A stretch of 64,000 nt of DNA, from contig NZ_JPOS01000077.1 in NCBI RefSeq assembly GCF_000759025.1, positions 55,560-119,559 of the forward strand. The letters run 5' to 3'. Below are positions 9,991 to 19,456 of the stretch, in pieces. The DNA comes from Phaeodactylibacter xiamenensis (lineage in GTDB: Bacteria > Bacteroidota > Bacteroidia > Chitinophagales > Saprospiraceae). A model generated the notes under the pieces. The model was not told the origin of the DNA and ran no database searches. It saw only the letters and a program-made list of their open reading frames with translations. Every line of letters starts with the position of its first letter. Position 1 is the stretch's first letter. The position numbers and the translations under genes are program-made.

Positions 9991-12273
9991 TTATTTTTTT
10001 GGCAGGTAGTTTAAGGTGAGCTGCTGACGGTCAGACCAGCCTATGATCAACCGGCCGGGACGGTCTACAGGATGTTTAAGCATCCATCTGGCCACCGGCA
10101 TCACCACATGGTCTTCCAGCGCCCTTTGAAGAGGCCGTGCCCCGTAGCGCTCGTCAAAACCGATACGGGCCAGGTAGTGGACCAGCGCAGGCTCGAATTG
10201 TACCTCCAGCCCGGTCTTCTGGAACCCTTCCCGGCCTTTTAAGCCTTCCAGTTCCTTCTCAGTGATTTTGAGAATGTCTTTGGCTTTCAGGGATTCAAAA
10301 ACAACCAGTTCATCAATACGATTTACGAATTCCGGGCGGAAGTGGCGTTCCACTGCCGAACGGTAAGCTGCAGCATCGGGATATTTATCTCCGAAGCCAG
10401 GCACAGAGCGGTTGCTGGCGCCGAGGTTGGAGGTCATGATGACAATCGTATTGCGGAAATTGGTTTCCCGTCCGTAGGCATCCACCAGCACGCCTTCATC
10501 GAGCAGGCCGAGCAGCGCATCAAAGATGGAAAGGTCCGCTTTCTCCACCTCATCCAGCAAGAGGACAGAGAAGGGCCGCTCCCGGACTTCCTTAACGAGC
10601 TGACCGGGTTGCCGGCCCGCCCCGATAAGCCTGGTGAGTTGCTCCGGATGCTGAAACTCGCTCATGTCTATTCGGATCAGAGGCGACTGGCGCTGGCCTT
10701 TGCCGAAGAAGTACTCAGACAAGGCTTTCACGCTCGCTGTTTTGCCAACGCCTGTAGGTCCGGCAAACAAAAAGGAGGCGATGGGGCGATGAGGGTTGTT
10801 TAACCCGGCTTTGAAGATTTTGACGACCCGGGTGAGGGCATCTACAGCCTGTGGCTGGCCAATAATCCGGGCTTCAAAGTGGCTTTTTAGGGCTTTCTGG
10901 TCCAGCGGCAGCTCATCCCTTAGAAATAACTCCGGCAAGCCCGTTTGCTGGATGAAATTCCGGATAACCTCCGTTTTGCCAATTTGCCGCTCCTGCCTGG
11001 ACCGGGCTTCATTCAGGGATTGCCCCAGGAAGCTGACTGCTTTGCCGGGAAAACTGGCATAGGGGTGGTATCGTAACAGCAGCCGGTAAACCAACTCCCG
11101 GGCTTCCGGTAGAATATCCACTTTCAGGTTTTGGGCGGCATAATTAGCCAGCTCATTCATGACTTTACTGACCTGCTGCTCCGTTAGTTCCCCTATTTCA
11201 ATAACCTGAAAAGCCTCTGCAAATCCGGGCAGTAACCTGCGCATACTTTCCAGTTCCTGTGGCGTAGCCTCTCCGACCATATGGAGCTTTCCCTGCTGGA
11301 GGAAGTTCATTAAAAAAGCCGCTACACTGTCTTCCGGCCCTTCGCCCCCGGTCTGCAGCAATTGCACCATCTGTTCCACCCAGATAATGCCGTTTGCCAT
11401 GCTGAGTTCTTCCACCAGGGTTTCTACCGTTTCTTCCCAGTCGCCCAGGTATTTAGCGCTTGCCGTTATTCGCTGTGGCATAATGCGCCAGAAAGTGTAT
11501 CCCAGCTGCTGTTTACGGGACTGGTTGCTGATGCGTTTTAGTGCTGCCGTGAGCACCGCGCTTTTTCCAGTGCCGGACCGCCCGACAATAAGGACATTGG
11601 AACGGGTGCCTGCAATTTTATCCATTGCCTGCGCAACGGCTTCTTCCCGTTCCCAGGCGGCGTCCGGAAATACACTGAGGCTACGCTGCTGGCTCTTGGT
11701 GGGCGGATAAGGTTCTGCCAGCCGGTTGAGCACTTCGTAGGTGCGCTCATGGCTCCAGCCTCCCCAAAAGTATTCTCTTTCATAATTCACCCTGAGCTCT
11801 ACATGGTCCAGCACAGGTTTGGGGTAACGCATCAGGCGGTATAGCTTCTCAGGGGTAGCCTGATTGAGCAGGGTGAGGCTCGCATGTTGTACAAGGGCAT
11901 CAAACTGCTTAGGCTCGTAATAGAAGAAATTTTCGCGAAAGGTGGGAATGTGGCACTCATAATGCCCATCTTCTACCGCGCCGTAAACGATGGGCAACCG
12001 GATTTTTAGCGTGTCCGGCAACGGGAATACCCCTCCCTGAGACCGGTAGGAGGGGCGTACCTGAAGCTCGACCATTTTCAGCCGGGGGGATTGAATTTCC
12101 GATGGCGGGTAGTCATCGTACTTTTTATACTGCTTCTGAAGGTAGGATAGCAAAGTCTTCTTTAACCCCGCCAGGCTACTGTCCACAGCTTCAATATCCG
12201 TACCTACGAGCTGCCCGAGCAGGGTGTCTTCGTTAATAGGATAATAAAGCAGCGGATATATAATTTTTTCCAT
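9991..12273 (-). CDS. Two-domain Clp/Hsp100-like AAA+ ATPase with unusual N-terminus
   Basis: A 760-residue ATPase with two AAA+ modules. Residues 1-200 match neither the Clp repeat domain nor another domain I know (start MEKIIYPLLYYP). Module 1 has a good Walker A, GRSGTGKSA (K237), but Walker B reads IIWVEQ (E300-Q301): the usual DE pair is EQ, which in other AAA+ proteins is the substitution that stops ATP hydrolysis. Module 2 is of the ClpA/B D2 type and intact: GPTGVGKTA (K511), LLLDEVEKAD (D574-E575), sensor MTSNLGAS and the C-terminal GARPLQRA. No ClpP-binding loop or middle coiled-coil domain is evident, so it may be a remodelling ATPase. The genes on either side are three and about 55 bases away on the same strand. 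Confidence 0.8.
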   Translation of the reverse strand: MEKIIYPLLYYPINEDTLLGQLVGTDIEAVDSSLAGLKKTLLSYLQKQYKKYDDYPPSEIQSPRLKMVELQVRPSYRSQGGVFPLPDTLKIRLPIVYGAVEDGHYECHIPTFRENFFYYEPKQFDALVQHASLTLLNQATPEKLYRLMRYPKPVLDHVELRVNYEREYFWGGWSHERTYEVLNRLAEPYPPTKSQQRSLSVFPDAAWEREEAVAQAMDKIAGTRSNVLIVGRSGTGKSAVLTAALKRISNQSRKQQLGYTFWRIMPQRITASAKYLGDWEETVETLVEELSMANGIIWVEQMVQLLQTGGEGPEDSVAAFLMNFLQQGKLHMVGEATPQELESMRRLLPGFAEAFQVIEIGELTEQQVSKVMNELANYAAQNLKVDILPEARELVYRLLLRYHPYASFPGKAVSFLGQSLNEARSRQERQIGKTEVIRNFIQQTGLPELFLRDELPLDQKALKSHFEARIIGQPQAVDALTRVVKIFKAGLNNPHRPIASFLFAGPTGVGKTASVKALSEYFFGKGQRQSPLIRIDMSEFQHPEQLTRLIGAGRQPGQLVKEVRERPFSVLLLDEVEKADLSIFDALLGLLDEGVLVDAYGRETNFRNTIVIMTSNLGASNRSVPGFGDKYPDAAAYRSAVERHFRPEFVNRIDELVVFESLKAKDILKITEKELEGLKGREGFQKTGLEVQFEPALVHYLARIGFDERYGARPLQRALEDHVVMPVARWMLKHPVDRPGRLIIGWSDRQQLTLNYLPKK

Positions 12274-12328
12274 ACCGGGAATTATTCCCGGCTAAGATAA
12301 TTATTTCTGTCAGACCTGAAACGGCCGC

Positions 12329-12844
12329 TTAAAAGTCATTGTCATGGAGCATAGGGACCGTTTCCATACGCTCTACTTTACGGCGTATTTTAAGGATGTG
12401 CTGCAGCTGTTTGTTGAGGAATTCATTGATATCTTTTGGCACACCAGTTTGGGCAACGGCTTCGCGGTAGGCTCTGGAGATTTTCTTTTCACTATCCTCG
12501 CAGAATTCTACAACCTTTGATTTATTGTTGAGCAGCAGAGCCTCCCGGAAATCGCCCCAGTGCTCGTACAAGTAGGAGCGGGACTGCTTGCTGATGGGCA
12601 TAGGCGTGGGTGGCAGTGCATTCATCCACTCAAAAAGCGGCTCATAGAGGCTGTTCCGATAGCGAGCGAGGCTTTCCAGGTATTGCACCAGACTCTCATC
12701 GGTTGCTACTGCGGCAGCTTCCCGGTAACGCTCTTCCGCATCTTTGTTGCGCATCATGAGGTTATTGATTAATGCTATGCCGGAGGCATGCGTATTGGCG
12801 TCGTAACGTTTCTTATTCCAGGGTTTATCTTGATTGTTAGCCAT
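12329..12844 (-). CDS. DUF2383 (PA2169-type four-helix bundle) protein
   Basis: A 171-residue, mostly helical and charged cytoplasmic protein. The pattern ALINNLMMRNKDAEERYREA followed by conserved helices resembles DUF2383, a ferritin-like four-helix bundle family of unknown function often seen with stress genes. The frame can be opened from 12901, but the ATG at 12844 (MANNQDKPW) follows an A-rich stretch and matches the expected family start. It sits between the MscS-type channel and the Clp-like ATPase on the same strand, which suggests a shared stress-related role. Confidence 0.7.
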   Translation of the reverse strand: MANNQDKPWNKKRYDANTHASGIALINNLMMRNKDAEERYREAAAVATDESLVQYLESLARYRNSLYEPLFEWMNALPPTPMPISKQSRSYLYEHWGDFREALLLNNKSKVVEFCEDSEKKISRAYREAVAQTGVPKDINEFLNKQLQHILKIRRKVERMETVPMLHDNDF

Positions 12845-12903
12845 AATTTGATTGTTGTTTTTTTGTGATGGAGAAAGCGAGTCATTAAAAAGGCCCGGCA
12901 AGG

Positions 12904-13809
12904 CTATTCTTTACCGTTCATAGCAGATGCTTTCAGCATGGTATTCAGCTTTTCGCCTCCCTTGATGCCGAAATCCAGTGTGCGGATGGGGAATGGAATC
13001 ATTATATCATGCTGATCGAAGGCTTTTTTGATGGCGATGACTGACTCGCTTTGGGCATTAAGCAGCCCTTTCTGCGTGATGTCGGCCAGCCAGAAGCGTA
13101 CGATGAAATTGATGGAACTGTCGCCGTAGCCTTCGTAGTAGAATTCTACAGGAAAACGCTCGTCATATTCTACGTTGTCTTTTACTGCTTTGACGGTTAC
13201 CGCACGCACTTTTTCGAGGTCTTCCCCATAGGAAATGCCGCAGCTCAGTGCTAACCGGCGCCGGCCTGATACGGTATAGTTTGTCAGGGGATTTTGAATA
13301 ATACTTTTGTTAGGCAGAAGCACTTCCTCCCCACTCAGCTGCTCCAGTATGGTTGAGCGCAGGTTGACTTTCCTGATCTTGCCAAAGTAACCATTGGTTT
13401 CAATCAGGTCACCAACATTATAGAGGGATTTGGTTGACATCAGGATACCTGAGAACAGGTTCATGAGTGGCTCCTGAACGGCAAGGCCAACGGCCAGACC
13501 TACCACGCCGGCACCCGCCAGCAGGGAGGTCAGCGCCCGGTCGAGACCGAGAATCCCCAGGACCACGAAGAGCATTACCATTAAAAAACCGGAAGTGATG
13601 ATGTTGGCCAAAAGCCCGTTGATGGTATGATTTCCGGAGAATCTGGACACTACTTTACCTGCATATGTCTTTATGAACCGGGACAGGAAGATGGAAGCGA
13701 CCAGTACGAGGACAGCTAAAATGATATTAGGCAGATTAGCTATTAATCCTTCCAGCCACCCCTCTAGTGTGTTCCAAAAAGCTTCCAGCGAGGCATTGAA
13801 GTCGTTCAA
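12904..13809 (-). CDS. MscS-family mechanosensitive channel
   Basis: Small-conductance mechanosensitive channel of 301 residues, inner membrane. Three N-terminal membrane helices are followed by the pore helix, rich in Gly and Ala (LLAGAGVVGLAVGLAVQEP), and the cytoplasmic beta domain (VGDLIETNGYFGKIRKVNLR, LPNKSIIQNPLTNYT). The length is typical of the family. The likely start codon is TTG at 13809 because no ATG or GTG occurs before the first helix. It would relieve pressure on osmotic downshock. The gene lies 64 bases after the CoA-transferase gene. Confidence 0.93.
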   Translation of the reverse strand: MNDFNASLEAFWNTLEGWLEGLIANLPNIILAVLVLVASIFLSRFIKTYAGKVVSRFSGNHTINGLLANIITSGFLMVMLFVVLGILGLDRALTSLLAGAGVVGLAVGLAVQEPLMNLFSGILMSTKSLYNVGDLIETNGYFGKIRKVNLRSTILEQLSGEEVLLPNKSIIQNPLTNYTVSGRRRLALSCGISYGEDLEKVRAVTVKAVKDNVEYDERFPVEFYYEGYGDSSINFIVRFWLADITQKGLLNAQSESVIAIKKAFDQHDIMIPFPIRTLDFGIKGGEKLNTMLKASAMNGKE

Positions 13810-13873
13810 GGTACAAGTTGGGTTTGTTCAGTCTTTGAACGGGGACAGCCCCGAGATGTTCATCCCTGACAAA

Positions 13874-14962
13874 TCAGCCTGCAGGCTTCCACTTAAAGGC
13901 AGCGGTAGCTACCCTTCGGCTGTTGCGCCCATCAGGCATAGGCTCTTCCAGGATGAGGTTTTTTGCCTGCTCCCGTTCGAAGACTTCGCGCATGTTGCGA
14001 ATACTCCCTACAGGCACCCCGGCCTCTCCCAGTTTCTTCATCCATGCAGCCCGGTCAGCCCGTTCAAAGGCAGGGCGCAGCTGATCGCAAAGCTGGCTAC
14101 GATGCTGTACCCGGCTTTTGTTACTGGCAAAGCGCTCATCCTGCGTTAACTCCGGCAGGCCAAGGCATTGGCAAAGCTGAGTAAACTGGCCTTCGGTACC
14201 CGCTGCCAGGACAAGAGGCTTGCCATCACTACCGTAAAAGATATCGCCGTAAGGTGCTATATTAGGATGCTGCATGCCCATAGGCTGAGGGATATGCCCC
14301 TCCATTAGCCAGTTGGTAGCCTGATTGGCGAGCGAGGCAATAGCTGCATCGAGGAGAGAAGTGGAGACGAAACTCCCTTTGCCGGTCCGGTAGCGGTGCA
14401 GCAGTGCCAGGAGTACCGCTTCTTTGAGCTGATGAGCGGCCAGAATATCAATAAGGGCTACGGGCATTTTGACCGGGTCCCGGCCTGGTTCGCCATTCAT
14501 ATACAGGAAGCCAGCCTCGGCTTGGAGCACCACATCAAAAGCGGGCAGGGGGTCGTCGGCACCAAATGCATCCAACTGCGCATAGATCAAGGCAGGGTTG
14601 TGCTCGTACAGCGTGTCATAATCCATGCCCAGCTTTTGTGCAGAGGCCCGCTTAAAGTTGCTCACCACGATGTCCGCATCTGCGATCAACTCCAGGACTT
14701 CCGCTCTGCCCTGAGGGGCAGAGAGGTCGATCATTCGAACATTTTTTTTGTAATTTACGCTACAGTAATAGGCGGAGTAATCCGCTTCAGCTGGTTCTGA
14801 GGGCAGCTTCCAGCGGCGGGTCACATCACCTTCGGTCCGGGCATTTTCAACCTTAACCACTTCTGCACCAAGCTCGGCGAAAAACAATCCGATGGCAGGC
14901 CCCGCCAGTACGCTGGCCAGCTCAACTACTCTGAGCCCTTCGAAAAACTGTTGCTTATCCAA
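13874..14962 (-). CDS. CaiB/BaiF (class III) CoA-transferase
   Basis: A 362-residue cytoplasmic enzyme that moves CoA between carboxylic acids. The N-terminal GLRVVELASVLAGPAIG and KVEN, and the segment PVALIDILAAHQL containing the Asp used for the acyl-anhydride intermediate, are characteristic of the family. The substrate is not predictable. The first codon is TTG (14960-14962); no ATG is available before the conserved N-terminal segment. The start lies only 14 bases from the divergent NAD(P)HX repair gene. Confidence 0.9.
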   Translation of the reverse strand: MDKQQFFEGLRVVELASVLAGPAIGLFFAELGAEVVKVENARTEGDVTRRWKLPSEPAEADYSAYYCSVNYKKNVRMIDLSAPQGRAEVLELIADADIVVSNFKRASAQKLGMDYDTLYEHNPALIYAQLDAFGADDPLPAFDVVLQAEAGFLYMNGEPGRDPVKMPVALIDILAAHQLKEAVLLALLHRYRTGKGSFVSTSLLDAAIASLANQATNWLMEGHIPQPMGMQHPNIAPYGDIFYGSDGKPLVLAAGTEGQFTQLCQCLGLPELTQDERFASNKSRVQHRSQLCDQLRPAFERADRAAWMKKLGEAGVPVGSIRNMREVFEREQAKNLILEEPMPDGRNSRRVATAAFKWKPAG

Positions 14963-14976
14963 ATGAAAAATATTTT

Positions 14977-16497
14977 ATGAAAATTTGTTCTGCTGCTCAA
15001 ATTCGGGAACTCGACGCATATACCATAAATCACGAGCCGATTTCCTCCCTCGAACTAATGGAACGGGCGGCAGCCTGCTTCACCCGGTGGCTTATTCAGG
15101 CCTATCCGGACCAACAACGGCCGGTGCATATCTTTTGCGGGATTGGCAATAATGCCGGAGACGGTCTTGTGGCAGCACGGCTGCTTCATCACTCGGGGTA
15201 CGATGTGAGGGTGCATACCTGCCGGATTAGCCCCAACCGGTCGGAGGATTTTGAAGCCAACCTGAAGCGGTTGCCCGGGCATGGCGCTATCGGAGCCAGC
15301 CCCATTGCTGAAGGGGACCCGATGCCAGAGTTACCGGAAGAGGCACTGGTCATTGATGCCCTGTTTGGTTCGGGGCTTAACCGTCCTGTAAAGGGATACT
15401 GGGGCGATCTGCTACAACACCTCAATGGCCTGAATGTAAACAGAGTGGCTATTGATATTCCATCGGGCGTTTACGCTGACCAATCCACAACCGGAGTGGC
15501 TTTTCACGCGCATCGTACTTTTGCTTTTGAGTTGCCTAAACTGGCTTTCCTTTTTCCGGAAAATGCTGAAAGGGTAGGCCAGTGGACGGTCCGGTCAATC
15601 GGCTTGCACCCTGAAGCCATCGCTCAGGCAGAAACTTCCAACTACTATCTGACGGAAGAAACAGCGTGCACGCTACTGCGGCCACGAGCTAAGTTTTCTC
15701 ACAAAGGCACCCACGGGCATGCCCTGCTTATCATGGGTAGCTATGGCAAGATGGGAGCTGCCCTGCTGGCTGCGCGTGGTGCATTGCGGTCTGGTGCAGG
15801 GCTGGTGAGCCTGCATGTTCCCAAAATCAGCTATAACATCGTCCAAACGGCCCTTCCGGAAGCCATGGTCAGCCTGGACGGGCACGAACTCCAATTCACT
15901 GAAGTCCCGCAACTCGATGCGTATCAGGCTATAGGCATAGGCTGCGGGCTTGGGCAGGGCACGCTTACGCAAAAAGCACTGTCCCAACTCATTGCCCTGG
16001 CCGATCAGCCACTCGTCCTCGATGCCGATGCCCTGAATATAATCAGCACACAGCCAGATTTGCTGAAAGCACTTCCTTCCCAGAGTATCCTCACGCCCCA
16101 CCCCAAAGAATTCGAGCGCTTGTTTGGCCCCACCCCCAATCACTTCAAACGCCACGAACTACAAATCCGTAAAGCCCGGGAGCACGGGGTAATCATTGTG
16201 CTCAAAGGCGCGCATACCAGTATCGCCCTCCCCAATGGGCGTTCGTACTTCAACAGCACCGGGAATGCCGGCATGGCTACCGGTGGCAGTGGTGATGTGT
16301 TGGCAGGTATAATTACCGGGCTGCTGGCGCAAGGCTATACACCGGAAGCAGCTGCCCTGCTTGGCGTCTTTTTGCACGGGCTGGCCGGCGATTGTGCCCT
16401 GCAACGGGAAAGCGAGGAATCCCTGATCGCCGGCGACATCCCGGATGCCCTGGGCCTGGCCTACCAGCAATTGCGTAAAGCCGGCAACCGCCATTAA
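14977..16497 (+). CDS. nnr: Bifunctional NAD(P)H-hydrate epimerase / ADP-dependent dehydratase
   Basis: Repairs hydrated NADH and NADPH. Residues 1-215 are the YjeF_N epimerase (GIGNNAGDGLVAARLL, VIDALFGSGLNRP, AIDIPSGV) and residues 225-500 the YjeF_C ADP-dependent dehydratase (GSYGKMGAALLAARGALRSG, DADALN, LTPHPKEF, NAGMATGGSGDVLAG). The length of 506 matches bacterial fusion enzymes. The enzyme is cytoplasmic. It starts head to head with the CoA-transferase gene, so the promoters of each probably lie within the other's coding sequence. Confidence 0.95.
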   Translation: MKICSAAQIRELDAYTINHEPISSLELMERAAACFTRWLIQAYPDQQRPVHIFCGIGNNAGDGLVAARLLHHSGYDVRVHTCRISPNRSEDFEANLKRLPGHGAIGASPIAEGDPMPELPEEALVIDALFGSGLNRPVKGYWGDLLQHLNGLNVNRVAIDIPSGVYADQSTTGVAFHAHRTFAFELPKLAFLFPENAERVGQWTVRSIGLHPEAIAQAETSNYYLTEETACTLLRPRAKFSHKGTHGHALLIMGSYGKMGAALLAARGALRSGAGLVSLHVPKISYNIVQTALPEAMVSLDGHELQFTEVPQLDAYQAIGIGCGLGQGTLTQKALSQLIALADQPLVLDADALNIISTQPDLLKALPSQSILTPHPKEFERLFGPTPNHFKRHELQIRKAREHGVIIVLKGAHTSIALPNGRSYFNSTGNAGMATGGSGDVLAGIITGLLAQGYTPEAAALLGVFLHGLAGDCALQRESEESLIAGDIPDALGLAYQQLRKAGNRH

Positions 16498-16584
16498 TCT
16501 AAAAAGCAGGGCGGTTCAGAGAAAAACAGAATGAAAGAAGCTTGCAATTTCTAAATTGGCCCTTCAACAACCGTAAGAACTGCC

Positions 16585-17010
16585 ATGATCGACAAATTCA
16601 AACAAGCGATAAATGATGCTACCGGGGCCTTGCGTGAACAAGCCGCACAGTTCGGTGAAGGCGCCAAAGAAAAAAGCTTCCAACTGATCGAAGAATGGCT
16701 AACGGTCTTCCCTAAACTGGAAATCTACGGGCTTGAAATTCGCAGCTTTGCCCTTAGTGTGGCTATTAGCCCTGCTTTGGAAGTCGAAATGGTAGGCCGG
16801 CATGAGGATTTCCGGCCGGAACGACTGGATGAAATTATTCAGGAGACGCGCAAGAATGCGGCCCTTGTCTCTGTCTTTACCACCATACGGACCACTTACA
16901 ATCTGCACCGCCGGACACTGGCTAACCTCAACGATCCGCTTGTAGTTAAAGTACGGGTGCGGCTTTCTCCGGAGATTAAGGTTTATCTGGGCGTACCCTT
17001 AATTGAGTAA
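16585..17010 (+). CDS. Conserved-looking hypothetical protein
   Basis: A 141-residue protein with an amphipathic N-terminal helix (MIDKFKQAINDATGALREQA) followed by alternating beta-like segments. There is no signal peptide or membrane helix. I do not recognise the family. Codon use fits the genome and the start ATG lies 87 bases after the NAD(P)HX repair gene on the same strand, so it may be co-transcribed. Some phage or plasmid regulators have similar layouts, but nothing specific supports that. Confidence 0.7.
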   Translation: MIDKFKQAINDATGALREQAAQFGEGAKEKSFQLIEEWLTVFPKLEIYGLEIRSFALSVAISPALEVEMVGRHEDFRPERLDEIIQETRKNAALVSVFTTIRTTYNLHRRTLANLNDPLVVKVRVRLSPEIKVYLGVPLIE

Positions 17011-17229
17011 CGTTGAGCATGCGCTCATTTATCAGACGGGTACTTAGGGTTTTACTGACTGCAGGCCCGGTTATTTGAGCGGACCGGGCACCAAGAGCCG
17101 TAGCGCCTGATAGGGTTGGAGCTTCAAAACAGGGCCACAGAACTCCGCCTGCCACCAACAGTATAAAGTGTATTAGTGATGTTCAGGATTGCCCTTCTGC
17201 GGTACGGCTTTCACAATAAGGAGGGAAGC

Positions 17230-18021
17230 CTAATCATTCAGCTGGCAAGTCCAAATCGTCACCGCCCGTTCACCCCGGTTGATCACTACAGGCAGATCCA
17301 CCTGAGTGACCGGGTCAACCAGTACCCCCGTATTATCGAAGCCTTTATACAAATGAAGCTCCAGACGGTCCTCCCATTCCGGGTAAAAGTTCAGGTACTT
17401 CTCGGTTTCCTTTAAGACGCGCTCGAAGGAGAACCAGTTGTCGGCATCAAACTGATAGAACCAAAGCGCCAGGGCATAGGCACCGAAATGAGAATCTGGG
17501 AAGTGCTCATCGTAGCAGCGTTCCACCAGTTCGCCAGCCAGTTCTGCCGCTTTGCTGTTGCTGTAGCGCTCCAGGGAAATTTGTTCTACCTGCTCGCCTA
17601 CGAATTCAGCAAGGCTGGATTTAGAGTCGATCACTTCCTGAAAAGCAGTTTCGTCTTCAAAAATAGAAGTAAAATACTCCAGTTCCCAGTTGCTGAGGAT
17701 CACCCCATTGTACATATTGCTGCGGAAAGCCTGTGCAGCCGGCTGTTTGAAAGCATGCATGAGGTCTAGTATTTTATCTTCACCGATACCAGGTACCGTT
17801 TCCACCTGCCGGAGATCCTCAAAACGGCGCCCGGGCAGCTCAGTGCGGGCTTTAAGCAGGCGGTCAGCGACCTTCTCTCCAATCCCCGTGCCTTTTTCCT
17901 GCCGACGGTCGCGGATAGCATCAGATAAGGCAGTGGCATCATCAATGTGGTTGAGAAAACCGAGCAGTCGGCGCTCCATTGCGGGCAGCAGTTCTTTCCT
18001 GAGATCCATAGTTGCACTCAT
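17230..18021 (-). CDS. Helix-hairpin-helix protein of unknown role
   Basis: A 263-residue protein. Residues 35-95 hold two helix-hairpin-helix-like motifs (GTGIGEKVADRLL and VETVPGIGEDKILDLM), which usually bind DNA backbone non-specifically. The C-terminal two thirds are mainly acidic helices with aromatic patches (YALALWFYQFDADNWFSF) and resemble nothing I know. It follows the sigma-54 activator gene by 90 bases on the same strand. The 219 bases downstream, up to the convergent gene ending at 17010, show nothing notable. Confidence 0.75.
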   Translation of the reverse strand: MSATMDLRKELLPAMERRLLGFLNHIDDATALSDAIRDRRQEKGTGIGEKVADRLLKARTELPGRRFEDLRQVETVPGIGEDKILDLMHAFKQPAAQAFRSNMYNGVILSNWELEYFTSIFEDETAFQEVIDSKSSLAEFVGEQVEQISLERYSNSKAAELAGELVERCYDEHFPDSHFGAYALALWFYQFDADNWFSFERVLKETEKYLNFYPEWEDRLELHLYKGFDNTGVLVDPVTQVDLPVVINRGERAVTIWTCQLND

Positions 18022-18110
18022 TTTAGATGCAAAAGATAGCAGGTCTGCCGTAAATGAACGGTCTTTTCAGGAAATTTTACATAAAATTAAAATGGAGACC
18101 ATAAACGGGC

Positions 18111-19421
18111 TTATAACCCGTACTGCTTAATCTTGCGGTAAAGGGTCCGCTCTGAGATACCTAAATCGGAAGCTGCTTCCTTTCGCCGGCCATTGTGCTT
18201 GCGCAGGGCTTTATAGATGAGCTCCTTTTCGTTGTCTTCCAGCGAAAGATTCTCTTCCAGCTCTTCCGTTTGAGCGTAGTGTTGCTGCTGTTCCGGATCA
18301 TCGTGGTTGAGAATGATAGGCTTGACGCTATCGGGCAAATCCTGAGTCGGGAAGTCGTCATCGTGGTAGTCGTGGAGAAAGTCGGTGACGTCGCGTTTGT
18401 CGGCCGCATTCGTACCCGGGTAGTCGGAGGAAGGCGCCTGCAGGCTGCGGATATCACTTGCATCCGGCACGCGGAGGTCGTTATTGCGGATGAGCTCAAA
18501 AACGAGCGTTTTCAAGTCATTCAGGTCGTTCTTCATATCAAGCATGAGCTTGTAGAAGATTTCCCGTTCCTGCATGCTTACTCCATCTCCATCGTTTCCT
18601 TTGCGATCGGCAATCATTGGAAGATTGCGGCGGCTGAGCTGAGGTGCATACTGCAACAGCTGCCCGGCATCCAGGAGTTTCTCCTCTGCCATAACCGACG
18701 CCTGCTCCGCCACATTTTTGAGTTCCCGGATATTACCTGGCCAGCTGTAGTTTTCCAGCATCAGGCGGGCTTTTTCATCAAGCTGAATAGAGGCGGTGCG
18801 GTACTTTTCGGCAAAGTCAGTAGCAAACTTCCGGAAGAGCATGTAAATATCCTCCCGTCGTTCCCGCAGCGGCGGTACACTGATGGGCACGGTATTCAGG
18901 CGGTAGTAAAGGTCTTCCCGAAACTTACCTTTCTTTACCGCTTCCAGCAGGGAAACATTGGTAGCCGCAATGATGCGCACATCCGTTTTATGCACCTTGG
19001 AGGCACCTACCCGGATGAATTCTCCGGTTTCCAGCACGCGCAGCAGAAAAGACTGCGTATCCATGGGCATTTCGCCGATCTCATCCAGGAAAATCGTACC
19101 TCCGTCATAAGTCTCAAAATAGCCTTTACGCTCGCTTGTAGCCCCGGTGAAGGCCCCTTTTTCATGTCCGAACAGCTCTGAGTTAATCGTACCCTCCGGA
19201 ATAGCCCCGCAGTTGATGGCAATGAAGTTGTTGTGCTTGCGGGCACTCAGCGCATGAATAATTTTGGAAAATACCTCCTTGCCCACACCGCTTTCCCCGG
19301 TAATCAGTACAGACAAGTCTGTACCTGATACGCGGACGGCAGTGCTCAGCGCGCGGTCGAGTAGGGGAGACCGCCCGATGATGCCAAAGCGTTGTTTAAT
19401 GGATTGGAGGTTGGCGTCCAT
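18111..19421 (-). CDS. Sigma-54 interacting transcriptional activator
   Basis: A 436-residue bacterial enhancer-binding protein. The AAA+ module lies at the very N-terminus: Walker A GESGVGKE (42-49), the sigma-54 contact loop GAFTGA (89-94), and Walker B FLDEIGEM (about 110-117). There is no receiver or PAS domain in front. The last 40 residues form a Fis-type helix-turn-helix (RKEAASDLGISERTLYRKI). The middle (300-380) is acidic and low in complexity. It starts 35 bases after miaB, an arrangement common in Bacteroidota, so the two are probably co-transcribed. The targets are not visible. Confidence 0.93.
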   Translation of the reverse strand: MDANLQSIKQRFGIIGRSPLLDRALSTAVRVSGTDLSVLITGESGVGKEVFSKIIHALSARKHNNFIAINCGAIPEGTINSELFGHEKGAFTGATSERKGYFETYDGGTIFLDEIGEMPMDTQSFLLRVLETGEFIRVGASKVHKTDVRIIAATNVSLLEAVKKGKFREDLYYRLNTVPISVPPLRERREDIYMLFRKFATDFAEKYRTASIQLDEKARLMLENYSWPGNIRELKNVAEQASVMAEEKLLDAGQLLQYAPQLSRRNLPMIADRKGNDGDGVSMQEREIFYKLMLDMKNDLNDLKTLVFELIRNNDLRVPDASDIRSLQAPSSDYPGTNAADKRDVTDFLHDYHDDDFPTQDLPDSVKPIILNHDDPEQQQHYAQTEELEENLSLEDNEKELIYKALRKHNGRRKEAASDLGISERTLYRKIKQYGL

Positions 19422-19456
19422 TTAAGGTAGTTGGTTTTCGGTATGAAAAATCTGGC

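Noticed and set aside
18195..19181. 328-codon plus-strand frame inside the sigma-54 activator gene
   Set aside because: The opposite strand encodes an intact enhancer-binding protein; the antisense product matches nothing.
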